Positions 6,793 through 12,168 of a DNA stretch of 12,168 nt are shown piece after piece. Positions within the stretch are counted from its first letter, which is position 1. The number at the start of each line of letters is the position of its first letter. The DNA is from DASUGM01 sp036274055 (GTDB taxonomy: Bacteria > Acidobacteriota > Vicinamibacteria > Vicinamibacterales > SCN-69-37): the NCBI GenBank assembly GCA_036274055.1, contig DASUGM010000067.1, forward strand, positions 1-12,168, in the 5' to 3' direction. Below the pieces are notes generated by a model that was given only the letters and a program-made list of their open reading frames with translations, did no database searches and had not been told where the DNA came from. A program made the position numbers and the translations under genes.

Positions 6793-6813
6793 ACTGAGCA
6801 CTGAGTACGGAGC
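6793..6813 (+). repeat. Three tandem heptamers (ACTGAGC family)
   Basis: Units at 6793-6799, 6800-6806 and 6807-6813 read ACTGAGC, ACTGAGT, ACGGAGC: a different sequence from the preceding array but the same 7-bp period. The last unit supplies the GGAG that serves as ribosome binding site of the FHA gene. Confidence 0.7.
6809..6812 (+). promoter_or_regulatory. Ribosome binding site of the FHA gene
   Basis: GGAG lies 7 nt before the ATG at 6820 and falls inside the third ACTGAGC-type heptamer, so copy number or drift of this array could alter translation. No clear -10 box is visible in the 86-nt gap. Confidence 0.45.
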
Positions 6814-6819
6814 ACGTGC

Positions 6820-7113
6820 ATGACGGGATGGATTCTGCAAAGTGAGGGTGAAGATCCGATTACGCTGCGGCTGCCGTCCGGCGCGGTGAAGACGGTCGGC
6901 CGGACGGCGCGCGCTGATTTCATCGTCGATGCGGCCCTGGTATCGCGCGTCCACTGCCGCCTGAGCGCGGACAAGTCCGATCAGTTGGTCGTCGAAGACC
7001 TGGGCAGTACGAACGGCACCCTCGTCAACGGGGAACGGGTCAAACGCCAGGTACTGCGCGAAGGCGACAAGCTCACCGTCGGCCGCGTCGAATTCGCGAT
7101 TCAGAAGAAATAG
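6820..7113 (+). CDS. Stand-alone FHA (forkhead-associated) domain protein
   Basis: A 97-residue cytosolic protein consisting of one FHA domain, a beta-sandwich that binds phosphothreonine peptides. The family's key residues are present: G27-R28 in TVGR, S42-R43-x-H45 in the SRVHCRL strand, and the loop LGSTNGTLVNG (62-71-ish) with N65 and N70. There are no membrane segments, linker or second domain, so it is a minimal phosphopeptide reader. Its partner, presumably a Ser/Thr kinase substrate, is not encoded in the window. The gene follows orphan pntAA on the same strand after 86 bp of heptamer repeats, and its stop is 9 bp from the convergent gene at 7123. The start is fixed by GGAG 7 nt upstream and by the N-terminal beta strand of the domain beginning at once. 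Confidence 0.9.
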   Translation: MTGWILQSEGEDPITLRLPSGAVKTVGRTARADFIVDAALVSRVHCRLSADKSDQLVVEDLGSTNGTLVNGERVKRQVLREGDKLTVGRVEFAIQKK

Positions 7114-7130
7114 CCCCGGACGTCAGGGGC
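7113..7130. terminator. Possible hairpin between convergent gene ends
   Basis: GCCCC (7113-7117) and GGGGC (7126-7130) can pair around an 8-nt loop between the FHA gene and the convergent secreted-protein gene. No T-run follows on either strand, so it could at most be a weak bidirectional terminator. Confidence 0.25.
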
Positions 7131-7608
7131 AAATCATCCTCACCCACTTGAGAAACGTCCACGTGCCGGCGACGCGTTTGAACTGGCCGACGCCGGTGCA
7201 GCAGCACGACTTCGCCACTTTCTTGTCGCGCGGCATCACGAAGTCGACGCCAATCGCGAGTGATCCGATCTCCCCGTCTATGGACGGCTGATCGACGAAG
7301 ATGTAGGGAACGTCCCGCGCGGTGCGATCGGCTTCTGCCTGCGCGTCCTTGCTCGAGAGCAAATAGAACTCGGCGCCCTCGCGCTGCGGAAGCGCACGAC
7401 TGGTCAGTCTCGTGCCGGTCCGCGGCATCGTCTCCAGGATCGGGATCCTTTTCGTCCGCCCGACGAGAATCCCGTCCGGGATGTCATTGGCGGCCAGTCG
7501 ATCCTCGAGCGCCTGCTTGATCAGCGACTCGATGTCCGCCGATGGCGCGACGTTGGCCTGCGGCCGGATCAGACTCAAGGCGACGACCACCATCAGCAGC
7601 GCGCGCAT
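7123..7608 (-). CDS. Secreted protein of unknown function with a CCC motif
   Basis: I do not recognise the family. The 161-residue product starts with a short hydrophobic segment (residues 3-14, LLMVVVALSLI) that looks like a signal peptide with cleavage near PQANV or APSA. Residues 25-50 are probably helical. The rest is mixed, with FYLLSSKDAQ (81-90), PYIFVDQPSIDGEIGSLAIGVDF (about 101-123) and a C-terminal stretch with three consecutive cysteines (135-137) and a final Cys160 near GTWTFLKWVRMICP. The conserved-looking tail and paired cysteines suggest an extracytoplasmic beta-fold stabilised by disulfides; this is inference. AGGAG lies 10 nt before the ATG, and the gene begins 21 bp after the metallo-hydrolase gene, so they form an operon. 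No catalytic motif is evident. Confidence 0.6.
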   Translation of the reverse strand: MRALLMVVVALSLIRPQANVAPSADIESLIKQALEDRLAANDIPDGILVGRTKRIPILETMPRTGTRLTSRALPQREGAEFYLLSSKDAQAEADRTARDVPYIFVDQPSIDGEIGSLAIGVDFVMPRDKKVAKSCCCTGVGQFKRVAGTWTFLKWVRMICP

Positions 7609-7618
7609 CTCCTCAATT

Positions 7619-7623
7619 CTCCT
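7619..7623 (-). promoter_or_regulatory. Ribosome binding site of the CCC-motif gene
   Basis: AGGAG on the minus strand, 10 nt before the ATG at 7608. A second AGGAG (7609-7613) abuts the ATG and is too close to act at that start. This site sits in the 21-bp operon gap after the metallo-hydrolase stop. Confidence 0.45.
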
Positions 7624-7629
7624 GCAGAA

Positions 7630-8268
7630 TCACACCAGGAACGGATTCGTCCGGCGCTCGATGCCGACGGTCGTGTCCGGGCCATGGCCCGAATGCACGA
7701 CCGCGTCGTCCGGATAGCTGAAGAGCACGTCGCGAATCGATCGGAGCAGCGTCTCCAGATTCCCACCAGTCAGGTCGGTGCGGCCGATCGATCCCTGGAA
7801 CAAGGTATCGCCGACAAACAACTCGCGCGCGGTCGTGTGCTTGCGGCCGATCGCCAGACAGACGCCGCCCGGACAATGGCCCGGCGTGTGGCGCACGTCG
7901 ACGACGTAGTTGCCGAAGATCGGATCCGGGACGTCGCCGTAGAAGAAATCGATCGGTGGCTGCGGCGACGCCGAGAGTCCGAACAGCCGCGCCTGCTGCA
8001 CGACGCCATCGTAGAGGAACAGGTCGTCCCGGTGCAGCCAGATCGGTGCACCGAACGCCGCCTTCGCACGCGAACATCCGGTCACGTGATCGAGATGCGC
8101 GTGGGTCAGAAGAATCGCCTTCGCGACCAATCGTTCGGCCTTGACCTCGCGAATCAGCGCGTCGACTTCGTCGCCGGGATCGATCACGATCGCCTCCTGC
8201 GTGTCTTCGCACGAGACGACGAAGCCGTTCTTCAGAAACGGAGGCGCTGCGGCTGTGTAGATGCGCAC
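7630..8268 (-). CDS. Metallo-beta-lactamase-fold hydrolase, glyoxalase II-like (YcbL/GloC type)
   Basis: A 212-residue cytosolic metallo-hydrolase, close to the length of YcbL-type glyoxalase II proteins. The metal site is complete: H56-x-H58-x-D60-H61 (THAHLDH), H131 in HTPGHCPGG, D154 in VGDTLFQGSIGRTDL and H195 in SGHGPDT. The phrase GDTLFxGSIGRTD and the ending ERRTNPFL are typical of the hydroxyacyl-thioester hydrolase branch and not of RNases or lactamases. It lacks the separate C-terminal glutathione-binding domain of classical GloB, so the thiol substrate is uncertain. The start is GTG at 8268, giving MRIYTAAAPPF, a normal family N-terminus. Only 16 bp separate it from the start of the divergent dehydratase gene, and a -10-like AATGAT (8274-8279, minus strand) overlaps the opposite promoter. 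The secreted CCC-motif gene is downstream in the same operon. Confidence 0.85.
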   Translation of the reverse strand: MRIYTAAAPPFLKNGFVVSCEDTQEAIVIDPGDEVDALIREVKAERLVAKAILLTHAHLDHVTGCSRAKAAFGAPIWLHRDDLFLYDGVVQQARLFGLSASPQPPIDFFYGDVPDPIFGNYVVDVRHTPGHCPGGVCLAIGRKHTTARELFVGDTLFQGSIGRTDLTGGNLETLLRSIRDVLFSYPDDAVVHSGHGPDTTVGIERRTNPFLV

Positions 8269-8272
8269 CGGA

Positions 8273-8278
8273 TATCAT
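8273..8278 (+). promoter_or_regulatory. -10 box close to the threonine dehydratase start
   Basis: TATCAT ends 6 nt before the ATG at 8285, with no ribosome binding site, suggesting a leaderless transcript. It lies downstream of the alternative ATG at 8261 and so argues for the shorter protein. The reverse strand holds AATGAT at 8274-8279 for the divergent gene. Confidence 0.45.
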
Positions 8279-8284
8279 TCTTCC

Positions 8285-9253
8285 ATGGTCCCGACGCTCA
8301 GCGACATCCGCGCCGCCGCCGCGCGCATCGCCGGGATCGTGGGCCCGACGCCCCTGATTTACTCGCACTGGCTGTCGGAAATTGCCAACGGCGACGTCTG
8401 GTTGAAACTCGAGCTGATGCAGCCGACCGGGTCCTACAAGATTCGCGGCGCGGTAAACGCTCTCGCCCGCCTCAGGGAAACCAATCCGTCGGCGACGACG
8501 GTCGTGACGGCATCGGCCGGCAATCACGGCCAGGCGATCGCGCTGGCAGCCGCCAGGATCGGCATCCAGGCGCGTGTTCATCTACCCGCGTCGGCGCCCG
8601 AGACCAAGCGGCAGGGGATGAAAAGGCTCGGGACCGAAGTCATCGACGCCGGCTCCTACGACGACGCGGAACTGCTCGGCCGCAGGGATGCGGCGGCGAG
8701 CGGCGCCACCTACGTCTCGCCGTACAACGACGCCGATGTCATTGCCGGTGCCGGCACGGTCGCGCTCGAGATGTTTGCGGCGCAGCCGGATCTCGACGCG
8801 CTGCTCGTCCCGCTCGGCGGCGGCGGCCTGCTCGCCGGCACCGCGATCGTCGCGCGCGCGCTCGCGCCGCAGGCGCTCATCGTCGGCGTCGAGGCCGAGG
8901 CGTCGCCGGTGTTCACCGGGGCACTGGCCGCGGGAAAACCGGTCACGGTGCCGGTGGCAGATACGCTCGCGGACGGCCTGGCCGGCAACATGGAGCCGGA
9001 CACGCGGACGTTCCCGGTGGTTCGCGATCTCGTCGACCTGGTCGAACTCGTGCCTGACGTGTGGATCGCGCGCGCGATGCGCAACCTGCTGCTGCGCGAA
9101 CGGCTCGTCGCCGAAGGCGCCGGCGCGATTGGCGTCGCGGCGCTGCTGCGGGGCGGCATCGACCTCGCCGGCCGCCGCACCGGCATCATTCTCTCGGGAC
9201 GCAACGTCGACGCGCGCGTGATCGAATGGCTGATCACCGACGTCGCCGACTGA
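8285..9253 (+). CDS. Threonine dehydratase-like PLP enzyme (catabolic type, no ACT domain)
   Basis: A 322-residue fold-type II PLP enzyme. The Schiff-base lysine is K52 in PTGSYKIRGA. Other family blocks are ASAGNHGQAIA for substrate carboxylate binding, the phosphate-cup glycine loop LGGGGLLAG, EGAGAIGVAAL, and SGRNVDA near the end in place of the usual SGGN. Length and the absence of a C-terminal ACT domain fit catabolic threonine/serine ammonia-lyases (TdcB-like) or serine racemase-type enzymes. The exact substrate, L-threonine to 2-oxobutyrate, or serine or hydroxyaspartate, cannot be told from sequence. The ATG at 8285 is preferred to that at 8261 because the latter lies upstream of a -10 box and overlaps the divergent GTG start. 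The MFS exporter begins 18 bp downstream, implying co-transcription and perhaps export of an amino acid or related compound. Confidence 0.85.
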   Translation: MVPTLSDIRAAAARIAGIVGPTPLIYSHWLSEIANGDVWLKLELMQPTGSYKIRGAVNALARLRETNPSATTVVTASAGNHGQAIALAAARIGIQARVHLPASAPETKRQGMKRLGTEVIDAGSYDDAELLGRRDAAASGATYVSPYNDADVIAGAGTVALEMFAAQPDLDALLVPLGGGGLLAGTAIVARALAPQALIVGVEAEASPVFTGALAAGKPVTVPVADTLADGLAGNMEPDTRTFPVVRDLVDLVELVPDVWIARAMRNLLLRERLVAEGAGAIGVAALLRGGIDLAGRRTGIILSGRNVDARVIEWLITDVAD

Positions 9254-9271
9254 CGCCGGCGGCTGCGCCAC

Positions 9272-10522
9272 TTGGGCAACATCGTCTCGCTCCTTCGCGG
9301 CAACCCGGACTTTCGCCGCCTGTGGTTCGGGCAGGTCGTCAGCCAGCTCGGCGACTGGTTCAGCTACGTCGCGCTCTACGCCCTGCTCTTCGATCTCACG
9401 GGATCGGCGACCGCGGTCGCGTCGCTGATGGTCGTGCAGATGCTGCCGATCGCGCTGGTCGGCCCAGGCGCCGGCGTCGTCGTCGATCGCCACGATCGAC
9501 GGCGAATCCTGATCACCGCCGACATCGTCCGCGGCGTGGCGATCCTCGGGCTGCTCCTGGTTCGTTCGTCCGGGACGGTGTGGATCGCCTACGTCGTCAC
9601 GGCAATTGCGGTGTCGGCATCAGCGTTCTTCGAACCGGCGCGATCGGCGACGGTGCCCGCAATCGTGCCGCGCGAGCAGTTGATGACCGCCAATGCGATC
9701 TCGACCGGCACCTGGTCGGCGATGCTCGCGATTGGCGCCTCGCTCGGCGGGGGGATCGCGGCGTGGCTCGGACGCGACGCCGCGTTCGTGATGAACTCGG
9801 CGTCGTTTTTCGTCTCCGCGATGTTCATCGCCGGCATGCGCGTTCCGCCGATCGCGGGCCGGACGCCGCACAGCGGCTGGCATGGCCTCGTCGAAGGACT
9901 GCGCTACATGCGCACGCATCGGTCGGTTGGCTGGGTGGCGATCGTCAAGGCGGGATGGGCGGTGGTCGGCGGAGCGTTGCTGTTGCTGACGGTCTTCGGC
10001 GATCGCGTCTTTCGCATCGGCGGCAGCGGCGACGCCGGCATCGGCATTCTCTACGCAGCGCGCGGCATCGGCGCCGGGGCCGGATCATTCATCGTCATGG
10101 TGCTGGCTCGGCGCGACGACGCCTCGCTGACGCGGTGGATTGGGCCGTCGTACCTGGCCGCCGGCGTCTGCTACGCGACCCTGGCGATTGCGCCGTCGAT
10201 CTGGTTCGCGGCGACAACCGTGCTGGCCGCGCATACGTTCGGGTCGATGCTCTGGGTGCTGAGCAACGTTCTGCTGCAACGCGCCGTGCCCGATGCGTTC
10301 CGTGGCCGCGTATTCGCCGCCGAACTGGTCGCGTTGTCAATCGTGCAGTCGGCGATCGCGGCACTGACCGGCGTCGCGCTCGATCATTGGCGGATCGCGC
10401 CGCGGCTGATGGCGCTCGTCATCGGCGCGTCGTTGTGGATTCCCGCGGCGATCTGGTATCTCGTCGCGCGCAAGGCGTTCCACGCCACCAGCGCTATCCC
10501 TTCTTCGGTTTCGAGGGTCTGA
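9272..10522 (+). CDS. MFS transporter, MFS_3 (EntS-like) family
   Basis: A 416-residue polytopic inner-membrane protein with about ten to twelve hydrophobic segments. The start FRRLWFGQVVSQLGDWF, followed by YALLFDLTGSA, is characteristic of the MFS_3 family that includes enterobactin exporter EntS and macrolide efflux proteins. The loop between helices 2 and 3 carries motif A as G-V-V-V-D72-R73-H-D-R76-R77. A second-half counterpart, VPDAFRGRVFA, lies before the last helices. The substrate is unknown; efflux is the common role of this family. The start is a TTG at 9272, the only usual start codon between the dehydratase stop (9251-9253) and the conserved N-terminus. Rare start use and the 18-bp gap suggest expression by reinitiation from the dehydratase gene. 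The 3' end overlaps the convergent dehydrogenase gene by 29 bp. Confidence 0.88.
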   Translation: MGNIVSLLRGNPDFRRLWFGQVVSQLGDWFSYVALYALLFDLTGSATAVASLMVVQMLPIALVGPGAGVVVDRHDRRRILITADIVRGVAILGLLLVRSSGTVWIAYVVTAIAVSASAFFEPARSATVPAIVPREQLMTANAISTGTWSAMLAIGASLGGGIAAWLGRDAAFVMNSASFFVSAMFIAGMRVPPIAGRTPHSGWHGLVEGLRYMRTHRSVGWVAIVKAGWAVVGGALLLLTVFGDRVFRIGGSGDAGIGILYAARGIGAGAGSFIVMVLARRDDASLTRWIGPSYLAAGVCYATLAIAPSIWFAATTVLAAHTFGSMLWVLSNVLLQRAVPDAFRGRVFAAELVALSIVQSAIAALTGVALDHWRIAPRLMALVIGASLWIPAAIWYLVARKAFHATSAIPSSVSRV

Positions 10523-11222
10523 TCTCGACGCGGCTCGGCAGACTGCGGCCCGGATGGCGGAGGAGATCGATCACGACCTCGGCGACATCGTCGCCGGTCA
10601 GCTTCCAATCGTCGTCTCTTCCGCCCGGCATCGGGTGATTGAACTCCGTCGCCACCGAGCCCGGCATGACGACGCTGACACGGATGTCGTCGTAGCGGAC
10701 CTCTTGCATCAGCGACTCGCTGAAGGCAATCAGGCCGGCCTTCGACGCGCAGTAGGCGGCGCCATTGGGAAAATAGTTGCGGCCGGCGAGACTGGCGATG
10801 TTGATGATCCAGGATCCCCTGGCTTTGCGAAGCTCCGGAATTGCCGCGCGCGTGCAGTAAAACACCCCGGTCAGATTGGTATCGATGACGCTCGCCCACT
10901 CCTCGTCGGTCGTCGACGCGACGTCAGTGAACACGCCGACGCCGGCGTTGTTGACGAGGACGTTGACGCCGCCGAGCTTCATCGCCGCGAGCGCGACCAG
11001 CTGCACGACGGCGTTCTTGTCGCGGACATCCACGGCCGCGCCGAAGACGCGGGTGGCGTCGCCGCCGGCCGCCGATGTCTGCAGCGTCCTGACCGCGGCG
11101 TCGACGCCGCGTTGATCGCGGCCGGTGATCATGACGCGACCGCCGGCGGCGAGAATGGCGTGCGCGATCGCGTAGCCGATGCCGCGCGTGCCGCCGGTGA
11201 CGATGGCGAGGTGGGGGGTCAT
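10494..11222 (-). CDS. Short-chain dehydrogenase/reductase (SDR)
   Basis: A 242-residue cytosolic NAD(P)-dependent oxidoreductase of the classical SDR family. Motifs present are the glycine-rich T9-G-G-T-R-G-I-G16, D65-V66, N91-N-A-G94, Asn116 and the catalytic Ser144, Tyr157 and Lys161 (AAYCASKAG), followed by MPGSVATEF. Arg35 at the end of the second strand (TGRD) favours NADP(H). It resembles the FabG/sepiapterin-reductase-like group, but the substrate cannot be assigned. The ATG at 11222 is chosen because classical SDRs start a few residues before the glycine motif and because a TAGAAT box lies 7 nt upstream. In-frame ATGs at 11231 and 11255 add residues with no family counterpart. The C-terminal tail is basic (SKPKKG). 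The gene is convergent with, and overlaps, the MFS gene, and is divergent from the malate-dehydrogenase-like gene. Confidence 0.88.
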   Translation of the reverse strand: MTPHLAIVTGGTRGIGYAIAHAILAAGGRVMITGRDQRGVDAAVRTLQTSAAGGDATRVFGAAVDVRDKNAVVQLVALAAMKLGGVNVLVNNAGVGVFTDVASTTDEEWASVIDTNLTGVFYCTRAAIPELRKARGSWIINIASLAGRNYFPNGAAYCASKAGLIAFSESLMQEVRYDDIRVSVVMPGSVATEFNHPMPGGRDDDWKLTGDDVAEVVIDLLRHPGRSLPSRVEIRPSKPKKG

Positions 11223-11229
11223 TCTTTCC

Positions 11230-11235
11230 ATTCTA
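11230..11235 (-). promoter_or_regulatory. -10 box close to the SDR start
   Basis: TAGAAT on the minus strand, 7 nt before the ATG at 11222. The intervening GGAAAGA is a poor ribosome binding site. The box overlaps the alternative ATG at 11231, making that start unlikely. Confidence 0.45.
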
Positions 11236-11265
11236 GAGCTCTGCAGGTTCCGCACCGTTTCGAAC

Positions 11266-11366
11266 GGGTTCCGGGTTCCGCGTCATTCCCGGTTCCGGTT
11301 CGTTCGCAATAAGAAGGGACACGGAGTCACGGAACGAACCCGGAACCCGGAACGACGCGGAACCCG
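11266..11366. repeat. Long imperfect inverted repeat built from GGTTCC/GGAACC heptamers
   Basis: The arms at 11272-11306 and 11330-11366 are reverse complements over 33 positions, with two mismatches and two single-base bulges, around a 23-nt spacer (11307-11329). GGGTTCC is tandemly duplicated at 11266-11279, and AACCCGG at 11337-11350, both with a 7-bp period. The element sits between two divergent genes and outside both predicted promoters. A smaller hairpin, CCGTT-TCG-AACGG, lies at 11255-11267. It may be a REP-like palindromic element. Confidence 0.8.
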
Positions 11367-11381
11367 CTGTTGCCCGTCGTC

Positions 11382-11387
11382 TAGAAT
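11382..11387 (+). promoter_or_regulatory. -10 box close to the malate-dehydrogenase-like start
   Basis: TAGAAT ends 8 nt before the ATG at 11396, without any ribosome binding site between them. It is the same box as that of the divergent SDR gene and again suggests a leaderless mRNA. Confidence 0.5.
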
Positions 11388-11395
11388 AGGCGCGC

Positions 11396-12168
11396 ATGTC
11401 CATGGTCGCTGTACTTGGCGCTGGTCCCATCGGCGCCGCCGTCGCGCAACGGCTGGCGGTACGGGCGCGGGTGAGAGAAGTCCGCTTCATCGACGCCAAC
11501 GTCAGCGTCGCCAGCGGCAAAGCCCTGGACATCATGCAGGCCGGCCCGGTCGAGCGCTACGACACCCGGGTGACGGCGATGGGCGACGCCCTCGCCGCCG
11601 CCGGCGCCAATGTGATCGTCGTCGCCGACGAAGTCGACGGCGGCGAGTGGGAGGGCGACCGCGGGCTGACGATGATGCGACAGCTCGCGCGCGCCGGCAC
11701 GACCGCCGCGATCGTGTTTGCCGGACCGAAGCAGATCTGGTTGATGGAGACGTGCGCGCGCGAACTGAAGATGCGCGCCGACAAGCTCGTCGGCACGGCG
11801 CCGGCGGCGGCGGCCGGCGCCGTGCGCACGCTCGCCGGTCTGGAACTCGGACTCTCGACCGTTGACGTCGCCGTCGTCGGCCGGCCGCCGTCGTTCACGA
11901 TCGCGTGGTCGACGGCGATGGCCGACGGCGTGCTCGTCAGCGAGCGCGTGCCGGCGCATCGGCTGCTGGCCATCTCCGACAGCGTCAAGCGGTTGTGGCC
12001 GCCGGGGCCCTACGCGATCGGCGCGGCGACCGCGCCGATCGCGGAGGCCCTGATCGACGGCAGCCGGCGGCGCCACGCCGCGCTCGCGATTCTCGACGGG
12101 GAGTTCGGCGCGCGCGGCGTCGCGGCGATGCTGCCGCTGGACCTGGGCGACGGCCGCATCCTCGCGCG
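11396..12168 (+). CDS. Lactate/malate dehydrogenase homologue lacking catalytic residues (partial, 3' end outside window)
   Basis: The open frame runs from ATG 11396 to the window end, 257 residues, against about 310 for the family. The N-terminal Rossmann fold is normal: VLGAGPIGAAVA with GxGxxG at 8-13 and acidic D33 in FIDAN for the NAD ribose, then GKALDIMQAGPVE. The catalytic half is altered. The substrate loop usually reading GxPRKPGMSR is replaced by EVDGGEWEGDR (79-89). The DSAR motif aligns without gaps to AAGA (139-142), so the Asp and substrate-binding Arg are both Ala. The GxHGD segment with the catalytic His reads GRPPS (162-166). Oxidoreductase activity on malate or lactate is therefore unlikely; an NAD(H)-binding or structural role is an inference. 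Codon use looks like that of neighbouring genes and the frame is intact, which argues against a decaying pseudogene. Confidence 0.75.
   Translation, partial: MSMVAVLGAGPIGAAVAQRLAVRARVREVRFIDANVSVASGKALDIMQAGPVERYDTRVTAMGDALAAAGANVIVVADEVDGGEWEGDRGLTMMRQLARAGTTAAIVFAGPKQIWLMETCARELKMRADKLVGTAPAAAAGAVRTLAGLELGLSTVDVAVVGRPPSFTIAWSTAMADGVLVSERVPAHRLLAISDSVKRLWPPGPYAIGAATAPIAEALIDGSRRRHAALAILDGEFGARGVAAMLPLDLGDGRILA

Noticed and set aside
6762..6813. CRISPR array
   Set aside because: The units are contiguous 7-mers without spacers and no cas gene is present.
8261..8284. Upstream ATG extending the dehydratase by eight residues
   Set aside because: It overlaps the divergent gene's GTG start and lies upstream of the TATCAT box, and the extra residues have no family counterpart.
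7684..9057. Plus-strand open frame of 457 codons across the metallo-hydrolase and dehydratase genes
   Set aside because: It spans two genes with intact catalytic motifs in other frames, and its own composition is Arg-rich with no recognisable domain.
9061..10638. Plus-strand open frame of 525 codons over the MFS gene
   Set aside because: Arg-rich frame-shifted shadow; the hydrophobic MFS product lies in the neighbouring frame.
11223..11255. Eleven-residue N-terminal extension of the SDR
   Set aside because: The added residues precede the glycine motif by more than is usual and overlap the TAGAAT box.
11272..11366. Intrinsic terminator
   Set aside because: The hairpin lies between divergent gene starts, upstream of both, and has no T-run after either arm.

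Overview
The window is G+C-rich bacterial chromosome with tightly packed genes on both strands. Gene style fits a soil-type Acidobacteriota: many secreted or periplasmic redox proteins, short gaps, and heptamer repeats in the gaps. That placement is an inference; no rRNA or other taxonomic marker is present. I see no tRNA, rRNA, CRISPR array, insertion sequence or phage gene. No gene-free stretch exceeds 300 bases; the longest (11223-11395) holds a large inverted repeat.

Layout. 18-1083 (+): a short MutY adenine glycosylase overlapping a MutT-type Nudix hydrolase, together a compact oxidised-guanine (GO) repair pair. 1064-2802 (-): an operon for a secreted monohaem cytochrome c fused to a predicted outer-membrane beta-barrel, followed by a secreted protein with an amicyanin-spaced type 1 copper site. 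2860-3828 (-): the folate-binding Fe-S maintenance protein YgfZ, ending in a small hairpin plus T-run. 3818-5500 (+): an exported alpha/beta hydrolase-fold protein whose start codon region overlaps that of ygfZ and whose nucleophile serine is replaced by alanine. 5549-6733 (+): transhydrogenase subunit alpha (PntAA) without the membrane subunits beside it. 6820-7113 (+): a stand-alone FHA domain preceded by two heptamer arrays. 7123-8268 (-): a glyoxalase-II-like metallo-hydrolase and a secreted protein of unknown function. 8285-10522 (+): a threonine-dehydratase-like PLP enzyme and an MFS_3 exporter. 10494-11222 (-): a short-chain dehydrogenase. 11396-end (+): a lactate/malate dehydrogenase homologue that keeps the NAD-binding motif but has lost the catalytic Asp, Arg and His; it runs off the window.

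Themes. First, five genes that begin transcription units have a TAnnnT box only 6-9 nt before the start codon and no ribosome binding site, whereas three other genes, two of them internal to operons, have AGGAG or GGAG. This points to widespread leaderless mRNAs and was used to correct several starts. Second, two proteins look like pseudoenzymes. Third, the cytochrome-barrel/cupredoxin pair resembles in architecture, not in proven homology, the outer-membrane electron-transfer modules of iron oxidisers. Fourth, three different intergenic repeat families share a 7-bp period.
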